DNA of 41,409 nt from Pseudomonadota bacterium (GTDB taxonomy: Bacteria; Pseudomonadota; Gammaproteobacteria; Burkholderiales; Gallionellaceae), in the NCBI GenBank assembly GCA_021783525.1, contig JAJXTT010000002.1:1-41409 (forward strand), written 5' to 3'. The position numbers and the translations under genes are program-made. Positions 40,924 through 41,409 of this stretch are shown in pieces. The notes beneath the pieces were generated by a model, which was not told the origin of the DNA, did no database searches, and saw only the letters and a list, made by a program, of their open reading frames with translations. Within the stretch, counting starts at the first letter, position 1; each line of letters starts with the position of its first letter.

Positions 40924-41409
40924 CGCCGCACAGGAACGCCGGTATTCTGTCCTCATGCACTGGACCACCCTCTGCTCAACCAGGACCCCGGGCTTTGCCG
41001 GTATCGCCCCTACGGGGCGCACGATCTCAATCTCCAGCCCGTCCCGGACTCGGAATACGAGGCGCTCGGGAGCCTCTATGCGAATCTCGAACGCCAGCCG
41101 GACAGCACGCGCATCAATTTTCAGGGGATTCCCTGCCGGTCGCAGCGCATCACCACCGTGGACGGGGTGAGCTACGTCCTGCGCCAGTTGCCCCGCACCC
41201 AGACGCTCGCCGAACTCGGCGTTCCGTCGATCATCATCCGCGACCTGCTCGCGCCGCAGCTGGCGGGGCTCGTGCTCATCGCCGGGCGCCCTCGTGCAGG
41301 AGCGCATCCGGCTCTTTGGCGGCGCCGCGCAGGTGATCGAAGACCCGCCGGAGATGGCCATCCAGAGCACGCTCGACAACGGGCTCATTCAGCAGATCAG
41401 CGTGAACTC
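40924..41409 (+). pseudogene. TraJ/DotB-like secretion ATPase gene lacking Walker A (cut by window edge)
   Basis: In the frame open from 40924: YEALGSLYANLERQ, INFQGIPCRSQRITTVDGVS, YVLRQLPRTQTLAELGVPSI and LLAPQLAGLVLIAG, the N-terminal domain and lead-in to the P-loop of conjugation-type hexameric ATPases. After GCC GGG (41281-41286) the frame shifts by one. The next frame reads ALVQERIRLFGGAAQVIEDP and PEMAIQ, which normally follows the P-loop. The GxTGSGKTT segment is missing. No start codon is present upstream in frame before the TAA at 40921. The gene is broken at its start and in its active site. Confidence 0.7.

Noticed and set aside
1..41409. CRISPR arrays, rRNA genes and riboswitches.
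   Set aside because: No regularly spaced repeats of 20-40 bases, no rRNA-like sequence and no riboswitch core that I could recognise on either strand.

Overview
The window is a nitrogen-fixation (nif) island of a diazotrophic proteobacterium. The Mo-nitrogenase genes, fixABCX, modABC and the -24/-12 (sigma54) plus TGT-N10-ACA (NifA) promoters fit a beta- or gammaproteobacterium. Relics of an integrase, IS3 and TnpB elements and a conjugation-type ATPase show that both flanks have been mobile. The species cannot be named from the sequence alone.

Layout. 1-9000: end of an EAL protein, tRNA-Leu(UAA) with an integrase relic just downstream, two large membrane-anchored GGDEF-EAL proteins (opposite strands) and an IS3 relic between them. 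9039-18804 (+): two NifA sites and a sigma54 promoter, then nifH-D-K, a small unknown ORF, nifE-N-X, a NifX-associated gene, a CCE_0567-type gene, a nif ferredoxin and nifQ. 19265-29705 (-): read from its promoters, erpA-like, iscA, a broken 2Fe-2S ferredoxin gene abutting a TnpB relic, then from a second promoter nifV-cysE-nifW-fixA-B-C-X, a molbindin pseudogene with two stop codons, and modA-B-C. 29790-31595 (+): nifA, divergent from erpA, with one palindromic NifA site between them. 31610-38114 (+): two NifA sites, a sigma54 promoter, nifB, a ferredoxin, an A-type carrier, a 90-aa unknown, two nifZ-like genes, a DUF3024-like gene, nifS, nifT, two very small ORFs, a SIR2-like gene and a small Cys-rich protein. 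38115-41409: another IS3 relic, a pair of related coiled-coil-type genes, a small lipoprotein with a good sigma70-type promoter, and a TraJ/DotB-like ATPase gene that has lost its Walker A segment.

How it works together. NifHDK is the enzyme. NifB makes the Fe-S core of FeMo-co, NifEN with NifX mature it, NifQ and ModABC supply molybdenum, and NifV supplies homocitrate. NifS, with serine acetyltransferase supplying the cysteine precursor, and three A-type carriers supply Fe-S clusters; no nifU is seen here. FixABCX and the ferredoxins supply electrons, and NifW and NifZ protect or mature the MoFe protein. NifA controls all the main transcription units. It carries the Cys-x11-Cys-x19-Cys-x4-Cys signature of directly oxygen-sensitive NifA proteins, and no nifL is present in the window.

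The most interesting points are: the complete NifA regulatory map, including a site shared by nifA and erpA and a nifA promoter that overlaps the upstream candidate start codon; the uncharacterised distal nif module (31-aa ORF, 70-aa ORF, SIR2-like protein, Cys-rich protein); the nonsense-mutated molbindin; the TnpB relic with its guide-RNA hairpin; and the ATPase gene with an excised P-loop.
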